Shown here: in pieces, positions 46,301 through 58,309 of the stretch
Layout: each line of letters starts with the position of its first letter
Position numbering within the stretch: position 1 is the stretch's first letter
NCBI GenBank assembly: GCA_950295325.1
Contig: OX485807.1
Location: 13,729,001 to 13,793,000, forward strand
Length of the DNA: 64,000 nucleotides
Origin: Polytrichum commune
Lineage: Eukaryota > Streptophyta > Polytrichopsida > Polytrichales > Polytrichaceae
Direction: 5' to 3'
Position numbers and translations under genes: made by a program
The notes under the pieces: model-generated
What the model was told of the DNA's origin: nothing
Seen by the model: only the letters and a program-made list of their open reading frames with translations
Database searches by the model: none

Positions 46301-48225
46301 TTGACGTAGAAAAAGAGAGTGACGAGGAGGGCCAAGATGTTGAGAAGGAAGAGACTGATCCAAATAGTAGGTCGGACGAAGTAGCAAATTGAGATAAGCC
46401 ACAAAATAGACAACATGAATGGCACTAGTCCACCACACAGAAGCAGGACCGGCCAAGCTCTCCCCAAGTCTGCAATGTATCTCTGCAATCGACCAACCCA
46501 GAACAAAGTGTCAAAAATCCAGTGGGGACCATCAACAAAGGGGGGGGGACAGCATAACATTGGCTTTCCATGGGTTAATTTCACAAAGTGAGAACCGTAG
46601 GAGTAATATTGATTATGTCCACACACATACCTGAAGAGTTGCAGATGAAGACGTGAGCAGGCGATCCACAGCCTTCACAATCAAACCTCCAGCGGACACA
46701 TCCGTGCCATTCATGCTCTTCCACAATTGCTCTGTCTGGTTGTCAGGAAACGGTGCTAACTGACACCTCCAAAACACTGCACATGATCCGGAACAAGCAC
46801 TGAGACCCTCAACCACAACAGCAGGAAGAAAACGCAGGATGTGAAGACTGCGTACACCATCATCATTCCCGCCCAATTCGCCAAACATTTAAAGCCCCAT
46901 ATGCATGACCCCTATCCATTATCTGAATTACTGGGATCCAGCATGCAATCCAGAAACCGTGAGACAACAAAGCAGGTGGTCTAAGACATACATATGCATG
47001 ACCTATCTTCATTTCTGGATTATTGGGGTCCACCATTCAATCCAGAAATTATGAGACAAGCACAGTAGATGTTCTAAGACGTACTATATGCACGACCCAT
47101 CTTCATGTCTACATTATAAGGGTCCACCATTCAATCTAGAAACTGTGAGACAAGCAAAGTAGATGTTCTAAGACATATTTTCCATATGCATGAACAATCT
47201 TCATTTCCGGGATTATCGAGGTCCAGCAATCAATTCAGAAAAACTGTACGACAAACAAATTAGTAGGTGCTCTAATACATAGCATATGCATGATCCATCT
47301 TCATGTCTGGATTATTGGGGTCCAGCATTCAATCCAGAAATTTGAGACAAGCAGATTAGTAGGTATTCTAAGACATACCAAATGCATGACACATCCACGT
47401 TTCAGTTTTTATCGGGGTCCAGCATTCCTTCAATCCAGAAGATTGTGACACAAGAAAAGCATGTGCCCTAAGACATACCATTAGTGCTCTGGAAAAGAAC
47501 AGGGTAACAAGGTCCGGCAAAATTCTTGGATGACGCCTGCTGGTCGGGTGTCAAGCGATCAAAATAGTTGTAATTCTTCCTGCTCCAGTCCGACATTGTG
47601 AAATTGCTCAAAATCGATGCCTCCGGGTAATCGCACACCCATGCCATATTGGTGGCATTTCCGAGCCTAGGGCAGTCTCGCAGACAAATGCTCCGGGCAT
47701 TGCTGAGCTTGAATGGGTTCTTCCGGTCTCCACTCAGATACAGCTGCGTTGGATTCACCCAGTACAACACATCGAATCCTCGCAGCCCCGGAGTCGCCTT
47801 TCTGTCGCCGCACACATTGCCCTTGTAGTCTAACCCATGCACCAATCTGCAAAGCAGGCGCCCAATTTCAACCGGGATAGCAAAACTTCTCTCAAAATGG
47901 ATGGAAAATCGAGGTTCGTGATTGACTAAGGAGGATTCTGCAAGATTTTGGCGCCGAGAAAGTACCTGAGTGGGTTCCCTCTGTTGAACCCAAAGCTTGT
48001 TTCCACGATAAACCCAAGACCAAACAGAGCGAAGACAACCAGAAATACAATGTCTTGCAGCTTGTGCAGTCGATTGATGCGAGGCTTGCGCCTAACCCCG
48101 CCTGCTTCGTTGTCTGCCAATGTCGAAGCAGCCGGTGGGTATGATGGGATATTGGTGGAGTTAGGGGCATCCCCAATGCTGGAGGCTTGCACATGGCTCT
48201 CCGAAGCCCCTTGACCTTCAACCAT
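43373..48225 (-). CDS. CTL1: Choline transporter-like protein, CTL/SLC44 family (749 aa, ten coding exons)
   Basis: A polytopic membrane protein of the CTL family. Plant CTL1 (CHER1) moves choline and affects vesicle traffic and cell-wall pores. Coding exons are 48225-47966, 47846-47479, 46776-46631, 46482-46299, 46085-46009, 45874-45761, 45571-45269, 44770-44477, 44071-43844 and 43648-43373, with consistent phase. Features: a cytosolic N-terminus; a membrane segment at about 58-75; the family motif NPLRLVHGLDYKGN; a large Cys-rich loop (88-257) with glycosylation sites N150, N168, N222 and N232; membrane segments near 268-294, 298-318, 350-372, 390-422 and 443-477; the motif YYWARGE; RYNLGS-SLGSL; NRNAYI; then GDLILFLGKL and LMLDTHRY; and an acidic Ser/Asp-rich tail. 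The acceptor of exon 8 is uncertain: 44770 adds about 11 residues compared with a later AG. The ATG at 48225 follows a likely leader-intron acceptor. Confidence 0.92.
45201..45219. repeat. Short plant-type telomeric repeat in CTL intron 7
   Basis: AAACCCTAAACCCTAAACC lies about 50 bp inside intron 7. A related CCCTAAACCCTAG lies in intron 9 at 43751-43763. In plants this telo-box motif is usually a promoter element of growth-related genes. Here it is intronic. Confidence 0.9.
46899..47478. repeat. Tandem array filling most of CTL intron 2, ending at the splice donor
   Basis: Six units of about 92-105 bp have boundaries near 46991, 47085, 47178, 47283 and 47380. Each has ATGCATGA-C-ATCTTCAT, GGATTAT-GGGGTCCA-CATTCAATCCAGAAA, GTGAGACAAGCA and CTAAGACATAC. 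The last block is, on the minus strand, GTATGTCTTAG, and in the final unit (47468-47478) this is the actual exon 2 donor. The copies at 46981-46991 and 47368-47378 keep a usable GTATGT, one has GTACGT, and two have lost the GT. Confidence 0.9.
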
Positions 48226-50950
48226 GTTTAAAGAAATGATCTTTGCCTGACCCTGAACAATTAAGCAGCACTGCAATAGTACGATGCAACAACAGTGCCA
48301 AACGGACAAGTTAGATGCCCAATTTCAGATGAAACTCACCGCAATGAAAATACCAGTTCAAGTCAATCCTTATGTTTTCATGTCAAAGCTTCATGTCAAA
48401 TGATAACCCATGTTGACCACCTTCCCCACCTCGAAATTCACTTTTAGAAGACTCGACAACAAGAGCCAGGCTAATAATTTCAGCTCCCGAGGGTAGAGCA
48501 ACAATTTCGACAACCTAAGTAAGCTGGCACTCGACGATTCTATCACTAGAGGAATAAATTGAACTTTCCTCTTGAGTGATCACATCCGGCACACAAACAT
48601 CAAGGTTTGTATCATTGTCGACATGATAGAAAAACTACAGTACCCTATAACATGTGCATTGACATGTGAAAGCTCGTGTAAGTTTCGCCGGACACGACCA
48701 CCTCCCTCACCTAACAGATCAAAGCTCACAAATCTAGAATAAGAAGAAATAAAGAATAAGAGCCACCTCCCTGCATTCACCTGAAACTCTGCAAGATACT
48801 GAACACTTCAGCTCCCACCAAATTACTGCAGCAATCACCGCAAGTGCTTCAACGCTAATTCTCACCAACTCAATTCAGCTGTCACTCGAGTCTATCACTT
48901 TTAGTGGTAGAAATAGGTTTCCTCTCGACTTACATCCAGCGAGCTCTGGTAATCCACACGAACAAAGACTCAAAGTCACCTGCAGAGTGCACCAGCAACG
49001 AAACCACAGAACTTGACTCATAAGAACAACAAGTCAACCTCGTCGTCACATGGTATCATCTGCATTCAGGCTAAACCTCTTAGTTCTTCCGAACATTACA
49101 CAAATGGTCACATTCCGGACCAGCTCATGGCTCTGTGGACGAAGATTGAGCAAAGCTCAAATATGAGCTCCCGGCCAGAATTAACTAGCGACCAGCACTG
49201 CAATAACATTACTGTGTGCAAGTTCTTCAATGCTGGCAACTTGATTCTAGCACTAAAAGGCAGAAAACCTTCCCCTCCCGGGTCATAATATCTCAAGACC
49301 TCCATTCCTCACGAACAAGACTTGCAGCAGTTTCAACATGACAGAACTTGTACAGAGACTAGCACCAGCAAACCAAAACCTTCAGAATTACAAGCCAACC
49401 CAGCGATGATATGTGCCAGAATACTCACATACATATCCTTCGCACATCCCGGCTAGCTAACCTCGAACTAAATCCTCAAAAATTCATCCCCGCAAGTAAT
49501 TCTTCAGGGTAACCAGCAAGTCGGCACAAACAAGAGTTGCAGAAGTTTCAACGTAACAAGAACTTATTATACAGAGGCTTACACCAGCAAAAATAACCTT
49601 CAAATTTGACTCACAAGAATTAGAAGCCAACCTCCTCGTGTTGATGAACATATGTCCGGGATATTTATTCACATACGTGACCTTTAATGCACATCCAGGC
49701 TAATAATATCGAACTAAGCTTCAGCAATTCAACTTCGAATTTTTTTCTTCAGATTAGTCAGCAACTCGGCAGAAACCAGAGTTGCACCAGTTTCAACATA
49801 ACAGAACTTATTATACAGAGACTTACACCAAGCAGAAAACCTTCAAATTTGACTCACAAGAAGTACAAGCCAACCTCCTCGTGATGATGATCATATGGCC
49901 GGGATATATATTCACATACATGTCCTTCAATGCACATCCAAGCTAGCTAGATAACCTCGAACTAAATTAACTCTTAGCAATTCCACTTCGCAAGTTATAT
50001 CGCTTCAAGTTAGTCAGCAACTCGACTGGCACGAACTAGTGCAGACGACCACTGCCAGAAAGTCTACACCTGCTGCCTCATGATGGGAAAAAACAACTTT
50101 GTGGCAATGATCCGTCCCGGTCTATCCTCTGCCGGTCGTTAAACCCCACGAGAACATAGATCTCCTCGACAGACAGAAATCCAGGGAAGCTGCAAGGTGA
50201 TCAGATTCTGCGAAAAGGCTAAACTGCAAGTACCTGCTCCTAACTTAGGTTTCCTCTCCGTCAGAAGCGACCAGCTCCACTTGAGTTGTGATCAGAGAAG
50301 AGCAGGGCCGGCGATGGCTCCTACACCTTGGTGTTTCGAATTGCAGCTGCAGCTGGAACGTCAAAAACAAATCCTACTCACTTAACCCTTCTTACAGTAT
50401 GCCAGACAAATCGCCGAGTCCTCAAACTTGAACGAATCCTCATGCTTCAATCCCCAGCGCTTCTGCCGCACACTCGCACTCATGAACACTCTGAATTCCC
50501 ACACTTGGGCAGTAATTCCACAGCAATCGCCAAATCTCTGCCGCATTATGACGCCCCAGCCGCCACGGGGATATCCTTCGCGCCTCCCGACCACTGAACG
50601 CCGTCTGAAGTTTCTACCCTCCGACCGCCGACCCAAAATCCCCCCGTCCACTTCGAAGCCTTCAACCAACGGGCGCTTTCTCCCCCGCTCGAAGGTCGTC
50701 CGCAGCGTCCTAATTTGATCCAAAGACCATCGGTCGCCGCCTCGGTGTCGAACGACCTGGCTCATGACGTCGCGCATAACTCACTCTGTCCATCGGTCGC
50801 TCGACGAAGACCGACGGACGTCTTTCACAAAGACAAAGGCTCTTGGTTCCCGTCCAGTGGAAAACGCCTCCGTCCTCCGGTCATCGGGTGGGCTCGTCAA
50901 GCTCGCTTAAATTTGTCCCATACATAAGCTGGATAGCAATGGTCGAAAGG
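48226..50950 (-). promoter_or_regulatory. Leader and upstream region of the CTL gene
   Basis: On the minus strand the sequence AATTGTTCAG|GGTCAGG places a probable acceptor before 48252, 27 bp ahead of the ATG, so the 5' untranslated region is likely spliced. A donor candidate GAGCAG|GTACTTG lies near 50235. The GC-richer segment 50255-50900, with an open minus-strand frame of 131 codons (50382-50777) ending in no known domain, may be the first untranslated exon. That frame could be an upstream open frame or chance. Confidence 0.35.
49310..50030. repeat. Three tandem copies of about 230 bp in the CTL leader intron
   Basis: The order GTTGCAG-AGTTTCAACATAACAGAACTT, ACACCAGCA, CCTTCAAATTTGACTCACAAGAA, CAAGCCAACCTCCTCGTG, CATATG-CCGGGATAT and ATTCACATACATG recurs with anchors at 49331, 49556 and 49791. 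A block near 49010 (TTGACTCATAAGAAC...GTCAACCTCGTCGT) is a partial fourth copy. I see no reading frame kept across units. Confidence 0.8.
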
Positions 50951-51794
50951 TTGAAGAACCCAAGGGTTTAAGTCCCCGACCACTGGATAACATCTCCATC
51001 CGGCGGTCCGCGTATCCAACCAAGATATGGACCTCTTGATGATCCTGCAGCCCGACAACTGCAGGGCTTTTTAAAAAAATTCTAAATGTCCTTTGTATTA
51101 TTTTATTTCCTGTTTGTCTATCAGTCGGTGGCTCCACCCATTGGATGTCAGAAGGAAAGAACGGCTTAATTCCGTTAGCGCCCATTGGCCGGGAGGAAGA
51201 TTTTATAATATCCGCTGGATGAAGACCGATGCGTCGTTTTGAATGAGCCGTCTTATCTAGGTCGGTCGACCGGCGGTGTCGGTTGTCAGTGTGTATGCCA
51301 CCGGCTGGACCAGGTGGTCACCTGGGAAGGCACCCACTTAATCCTCCATAAAGTGCTAGGACCCATGATTTGATTCAAATTTTAAACTTCACAACTGCTT
51401 AATTTCCTTGGGGCCCTTGTGCTCACGGGCCCCCTTGATGGTGCCTTCAAGTAAAAAAATGACGTATTATTACCATGGTTGATGGTTTCCGGTACCAACT
51501 ACTAAACTTGCAAAGTCGTCTATCAAAGCGGGCCGGGTTTGGTAAGGAACACCATGTTAACTCCACTTATTGTTCCAAGACACCCTCATTGGCATCAATT
51601 AAATTTTGTCCTTTGAGAATGGGTGGCGTGAGTGTACCTCGTACCTAAGGCTAAGGCCACCCCGTTTCAAATGATTAACTAGGGTTTAATGGCTTCGGTT
51701 TTGAAGTTGACCGTCCTTGTGCTCGGAAGAGTGAGTCAGGTAACCCTTTTGCTTTTGTCCCAACTGTTCTCTAGCTTCGTCACTATACTCGCGA
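50951..51794. other. Intergenic stretch
   Basis: No gene or known repeat is seen. There are short ACCGG-containing motifs, but no copy of the AACCGGTT family. Confidence 0.5.
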
Positions 51795-52275
51795 CTTACA
51801 AAGGCTCAACAGTAGGGTCCGAGACCAAAAGACACTCCAAAACCAAGCTATCTTATTGGTCGAGAGCAACATTTTGGACTCAAGGAGTTTACACTAAGTA
51901 TGGGTACAAAGCATGAGAAAAAAGAAAAAGTGATGGGCCATCAGTTTTCTTGTTAAAACACAGCAATCCCCGCTCAATAAAATGCTCCTCTTAGTTTGAG
52001 AATCGGATTTACAAGTTAGGGTCCGATCTTGAGTCCGAACATAAGGTTCATTGGACTAGACCTGTGTCGTCTCAACCCGTTGCATTTGTGCATACAAACT
52101 AATGTCCCAGACCACCATGCACGTACCCTTCCGCCCAAAAGCACCCATTTATTTTCTTTCTACTTCACCTTGATTTCGCCCTCAATAACTACCACAATCA
52201 CCACCACCACCACCACCACCACCAATCCTTTGTTGTATAGTAGGTTATAAGGGGTGTAAACCCACCCTGAGATCA
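51795..52275 (+). repeat. Dispersed repeat family, copy a
   Basis: It shares with 62540-62890 and 63300-63660 the ordered blocks GGGTCC-AGACCAA, ACTCCAAAA, ATTGGT-GAGA, TTTTGGACTCAAGGAGTTTA, AAAGCATGA, GATCTTGAGTCC, ATAAGGTTCATT and, with copy b only, GTAAACCCACCCTGAG. A (CAC)n tract lies inside this copy at about 52199-52224. It is non-coding; whether it is a solo LTR or another non-autonomous element is open. Confidence 0.75.
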
Positions 52276-55200
52276 CTTTCATGGCAAGTCGAGGGTCGAG
52301 ACCTCAACATGTAAGTGTAGTTGTAAATATTAGGTATTTGACCAATCTCTTTCATTCCACATTTTTCTAAATTGGATTCCAAATATTTGATCAACGACCA
52401 ACTTGCTCAACAACAAAGTATTGAATCACATTAATTGATAACGGTGTTAGTCACAGAAGCTTTTGCTAGATATATATGTAAAGTAAAGCTAGATTTATGC
52501 ATGAATTTTAAATGTAATGAAACTATGTAGATGCAATTTTATCGATGGACCATATAACAGAAATGCAAGTTAATTCAACCACATCCCTAGATGTGGATTA
52601 AATCTCTTATTGCAAGCATGTTTTTGTTGCACATGCATTGTATTATTTGTAAAAAAAGTTCAAGTTTAGACATATTTTTTTCAACCATGTTGCTTTTCAA
52701 ATTATGCATAATTAGGGTTTCCGTCATATTCAATTATTTATCTTTCTTGGATCAAAGGTTTCTGCAATGTGCGTGTATTGATAACGCACATGATACTCTC
52801 ATAAGCATTTCAACATACTCTCATAACTTTTAAGCAAAATTTTTTATCTACATTGGGTTAAACCCTAATTTTGAGATTTGTAGTATTTATGTGTAACATT
52901 GAATAAGTATCCACATAAAATTGTTCAATAGCTGTATTTATGACTCTCCTCATCAAATATTGATATATATTCTAAACCCAAATCAAAAAATTATTGTTAT
53001 TTATACTCATAAAGTTTATTTCTAGAAGTCAGCTAATGTAATTATGGAATGGGCCAACCTCACCCTCAGTCTATACCATATATATCGTAGTGGAATCCCA
53101 TGACATCATGTTGCATTTATGTGTAGTCGGCAACACATGCCCTTGCTTTGCCACAAGGCCTATTGCATCTCCCAACACCACTTGGGATTGGATAAAATTG
53201 GCAGCCATGGATCATCTAATGTACAAAGCAAAGTGGCGCTTCATGTCATCTGCTAAACATCGTTTTAGTGATGGGGATCTTGCCATGAACTTATGTCTAC
53301 AAAGCCAAGGCCGAGAACATGCCTTGTTTGCAAAGCCATGTGGCCCACCTTTAGGTGTGATACATGGTATAAGCTTAGAAGGGGGGGGGGGGGGGAGGTG
53401 TATGGGAACTTAAGGAGGGGCTTGGGGATTGGAGAGGGATGCAATTCTTTTCAACTTTAATGAAGTTTCATTGTCATATTATCATATACGTAATTCATAC
53501 GCACGTGTGCTATGGGCCGGGATTGCACAGGTCAAGTAGATCAAGTACCTATGACTAGTGGTCATTCAATATGTAATTTGGTCTCCAAGACTTCGTAGTT
53601 CTTGACCAATTTTTGAAAGAAAAAAAATTAATTCTCTTCAGCAATTATAAATTGTTTTAAAACAATGTGGTAGGTTGGTGGCAAGCCCTACACTTTGATG
53701 TGCAGACATGGAGTTTCTGGGATGGTACACAAACACATGAGAAGCTCCAACCAATATGAAAATGACATGTGCTATTATGCTCAAATATTGAATTAATGTT
53801 TGTTGAACATGCTACTAGTGAACCATAGTAGGTTTTTGTTGTGATATAAAATAACAAAAACCTAGGCTATAGACTCTCAAGGAAGGCTTATTTGGTGTTT
53901 GTTACATGCACTTGTCATATTACAACTCATTAATTAGGCAAAGAGGCTGTTATTTCATTCTAAAAATACAATTGACTTGCCTTTCATTATTTTTTCCTTC
54001 AAAGGTTCCTCTCCGGACCTCTATTTTAGTATCCCATTCCGTTTTCATTTCCTCGTAGTAAAGTACAACAATAGTCTTTGATAAGTATTGGCCAACGCAT
54101 TCTCAAATCATGACAAACTCCTTCATTAATTGGTCAATGTTAATTCCAATTCAAGGCAAATTATTTATTCATTACTTCCAAAATTTGATTATTATCCACA
54201 ACATTGTTAATAATAGCTAGCATTAAGTTCAAGCTATAGTCTTGCCTACCATGCACAACATGCAACAATAACCACAACCATGGTAACACACAAGACAATA
54301 ATTAATGTGATTAACTTGCATTTCACTCACATGGATTGTAGCTCATGGACTAGGAATCAATCTATGATTCTTACTTAACCCTAGGACAACTCATGCCCAA
54401 GTTTTCTTGATAATCCATAGTTCATCCTCGCTAGGTGACAAACCATAGCCTTCAAATATGTCATCCCCACAAAAATTGAACTAATCATAATTATATTTTG
54501 ATCCTCTTCAATTGGTGAAAAAGTTCACTAATCGCAACTTCTACAGACTCATAAGCAAGACTATAGTCTTTCTCTCAACTTTAATCACACTTTCAATAAC
54601 ATGATTCATCATATCCTTCAGGCTCTCCACCTCTCACAAACTTCAACAATAGTCAAGTGGCCTCTCTCTCATATTGACCCTTGACCTTCTCTCTCCCTAA
54701 CACTTAATATGTTTTTCACAAGACTTGCTTCTACTCAAGTGGTTCCTCTTTGAGGTATCCCTTGATAACTCTTGTTCTTTCCTATCACATGGCTACTCTC
54801 CTATTCTCCCTCGTCAATGGTCTCTTTCTCCATCATGTTTCTCATTGAATAATCTCTCAGCTCCATCTCAATTGCTCTTAGAGCACTAACAAACTATAAT
54901 TTAACTATGTTCTTCATTCGTGAGTAATCACTCAATCGCCACCTTCGGCCAATAGTTCTACATTCGCTCTTTAGATCCAAGTGCGTAATCAACACTTTGC
55001 TCATAGTTCCGCTTACTCTCAAATTGTTTCACTTATGTCTCTTCTTCTCTTCCACATAGAACATGATTATATTTTTACTCTTACTGTAGTTTCTTTCTCA
55101 TATGACCATTAACCTCTGTGAAACTCAATTTTCTCTTGCTCATCTCTTAGGCAAGCAAACTTATAATTTCACAACTTTAATCAAATTATTTTTATCTCAA

Positions 55201-57474
55201 TTCACTTGCATTCAGACCAGTTACTCACCAACTTAATCAACTATTCTCACAACTCACATTCGATCCAATGAAATTACACCAAAGACAATAGTTCTTAGCT
55301 TCACATAACTTTGTATTGTTCTCCATCAATTCCGAACCTCTCATACTCATAATCAAACTCGCTCATACCTCCTATTCATGTAAAGACTTCTCAATCATAA
55401 TATTATCGTCTACAACTCCACACAACAAGAAAATAGTTTGGCTAAATGTCGACATATTCGAATATAAAATATCAACTTTATCCCAAAGCTACAATACTTG
55501 TGGCATTGAGGCAATTGCTAAGTTGTTTACAAAAAAATAGTTGGACTATTAACCTCGCACAATCCATGTATCGAGGGAGACAAGACTACAAGTTTAAAAA
55601 CGTGCTCAAATGTTCCCCAAAAAAATAAAAAATGGTTGTTTGTCTCCGCCTCCCCTTGCTCCTTATGACAAGGGGCTCCTAAGGGAAGCTAGCATGTGAG
55701 TGATGAGTAATGAGTGGTAACATGTGAGCAGTGAGCAATAACATGAGATATAAGTTTTCATTTTTAGAATATGTTACACACAATTTGAATGCTTTGGCTA
55801 TAAATGAAATGCAAGGGGACATTTGACATTTGAAACTAAACATGATTACCGTGGAATTCATGCTCTACATCTTGTGAAAGGGCCTATTACCATGTAATCA
55901 ACTTGGTATTTGTAGATTCATAAATAAACCTTATTATATTAATGTAGCTTGAATGTTGGTAAATGAAACTAAAAAATAACTAAAATTACATGTACACTCG
56001 CATGTACATTTTTTTGAAAGTTCATGAAATTTATATATCAACAATGTATTAACATCACATCCTAATTATATGTTATTGACTATTATTGTTCAACAATATT
56101 TGCAACTATGTATCATTTGGATATGATGTGCATGGCCTTGTTGTAGTTCAAAGTTACAGTTGCACACATGAAGTGTTTGCCATCATGTAGTCAACCCTAC
56201 ATATAGATACATGAATACATGATACACATGTGTTTGTAGTATAACCCACTGGCATTTCTTCCCCACTGTGGCATATGTTGTAATTATTATACACTCCCAT
56301 ATGTTATTATGCTTTGCAGTATGTGCATTTGGATTGTGCCCAATTTTTGGAGTTGGAAAACAACATCTTTCATATCAAATAACTCAAATCAAGTTTCGCT
56401 TACAAATTTTACTTTCAGATTTGAGAAAGGTTTCAAATATGTCTTCATCCATATAATATAGCTCATGAAAATTTGGCCATGAAATATGCATCATTGAAGT
56501 TAGGAAAATGATAGAATCTAGATTTACCAACATATAATCTTTTAAGCTATAAGGTAAGCACGAATACCCATTAAAAAAATGAAGCTTTTGGATTGCAATG
56601 TGCATATCTACATCTACTTTAAAATTCTCATTTGCCATTTTATTTGTAGACAACAACAAATCATAAGAATCAATAATTCTTCCTTTCATATATTATGAAC
56701 ATCAATGCCTCTAAAAATCCCCTTTTATACACTCATGTAGTTTAATTTGTGGTGTCCAAAGAACATACTTATCTCCTACAAATCATAGCACCTTATTCAT
56801 ATGTAGATAACTAGGTGGAGCAATGCCCCTCCCATATGTATACTTTGTAAGCCATTTTTTAAATAGGAACCTTGATTACTAGATCGTAGGCTAGTAATGT
56901 ATGTACTTTATGTATGTTTGGTTGGATTGTTGGATGCAAGCACATATGTTCTAGAACAATAAACGTTGTAAGTAAAAAACTAAAAATCACAAGAACTAAT
57001 GTGTGCTAAACATTTACGTCCCCTACGCCGTCTTAATAACGATAGGACCGATGACCCGAAATAAAATAAAACGGTGTTATGTATAACAATTGGGTGCAAT
57101 CAAATCAAGTTCATGCACTATATACCCTCCCCCCGCCCCCCCCCCCCCTCCAACAAACAAACAAACAAACCAACCAAAAAAAAAAAACCAAAAAAAACCA
57201 AAAAACCAAAAACCTCTTAACACATATGTATATCACAACATATAAGTTGTCCTCCCTAAGAACCTACCAAGAGCATGTGAACAATTCATTGTCTCTATTT
57301 GAAAGGCCATAATCTCAACTATTTTGAAAGATTATGAAACCTTCCTTTGTGCCCCCACTAGAATACAACCACCAACATAGAATGACATGGTATTGTGTTT
57401 CAACATCCTCCATTGTATTGCGTGCATCTAATTCTTGCAAGGTTTTGTGCTAAAGCTACAGCCATAATTACATG
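52276..57474. other. Gene-free stretch
   Basis: No gene, RNA or clear mobile element is supported. A run of 15 G lies at 53381-53395 and a poly-C run at 57136-57148. The segment 54.4-55.3 kb is pyrimidine-rich on the plus strand. Open frames are short and lack domains. Confidence 0.55.
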
Positions 57475-57487
57475 TGTTGTTGCGTGA

Positions 57488-57859
57488 GCACCACGGGCCT
57501 TGGCTTGGTGGTTAGGGCTCATGGCCCCCAATGAGGAGGTTGTGGGTTCTATTCCCCATGCCGGCGTGGTGCTCACCACCTTAGTCCACCCAACTATGAT
57601 GGGGGGTCCTTGGACCTTGTTGTATGGGTACCTCAAAGCCCTTTGGGGGGATACCATGTCCGGTATCTTCAAGGCACTAGTGGCTAGCTAGGAACTAGTA
57701 TAGTGTGTCACTATAGTGTCCATCCTCGAAAGGGGAGAGTAGTATTGTCCCAGTGTCCCCTTGTCCAGTGGGCATCGGGTCATTGGCATTACGAACGGAC
57801 ACTTTATTCACGCCGGCCCCTTGCTAAAAAAGGGACCGGAGTTTCTATCTATCTATCTA
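57488..57859 (+). mobile_element. tRNA-derived SINE, full length, with target-site duplication
   Basis: Near the 5' end TGGCTTGGTGGTTAGG (57501-57516) matches a tRNA/SINE A box, and GGGTTCTATTCCC (57544-57556) matches a B box at the right spacing. A body of about 280 bp follows and ends in a (TCTA)n tail. The insertion is flanked by TGTTGTTGCGTGA (57475-57487) and TGTTGTTGGGTGA (57860-57872), which match at 12 of 13 positions. The last 85 bp are shared with the truncated copy at 60805-60896. SINEs are transcribed by RNA polymerase III and moved by a LINE's enzymes. Confidence 0.9.
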
Positions 57860-57872
57860 TGTTGTTGGGTGA

Positions 57873-58309
57873 TCTTTATCCAAATCATAGTTGGGTCGCA
57901 ATCTCTTCGGATTGTGTATCACAACAATCAACAATCCATATTGTATATTATTTGGTATTGCACCCATCGCATGAAATTGCAGTTTATTCTTCAAATGTTG
58001 ACCATGGTCACATCTTTCAAATGCTCAAACTTCAAGCAACAGTAGCCCTTAAGGATCATGATATGAGCGATCCATCGTTTTGATACTTATTGGAATGAAA
58101 TTATCGAACCCCTAAACATATCAAGGTCAATATCCCAAATTTATGCACAAACATACTTTTGTTCTCTAGTTGATACCCAAGATTCCAACGAGATGTTGCC
58201 CCAAAAAATAGAAGTCAATCCCCTCATGAAAATTAAGAAACTCAACATTTTGAGCACCTAGAAGTTGGTTTCGAATTTTGACGCACATTTTAAATGCTAT
58301 AAAATGGCT
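57873..58309. other. Intergenic stretch
   Basis: Nothing is recognised between the SINE and the tandem array. Confidence 0.5.

Noticed and set aside
47860-48309. CTL start at the upstream in-frame ATG (48309)
   Set aside because: A likely leader-intron acceptor before 48252 separates it from the frame, and the added residues have no family counterpart. The ATG at 48225 is preferred.
50382-50777. Arg-rich 131-codon frame on the minus strand near the CTL gene
   Set aside because: It could be an upstream open frame, but there is no domain or homology evidence. I kept it only as part of the leader description.
53090-53413. Open frame ending in a glycine run
   Set aside because: It begins at GTG, and the glycine run is made by a poly-G tract. 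No other support.
57494-57570. tRNA gene
   Set aside because: The A and B boxes are tRNA-like, but the rest does not fold as a tRNA. The body, tail and target-site duplication show a SINE.
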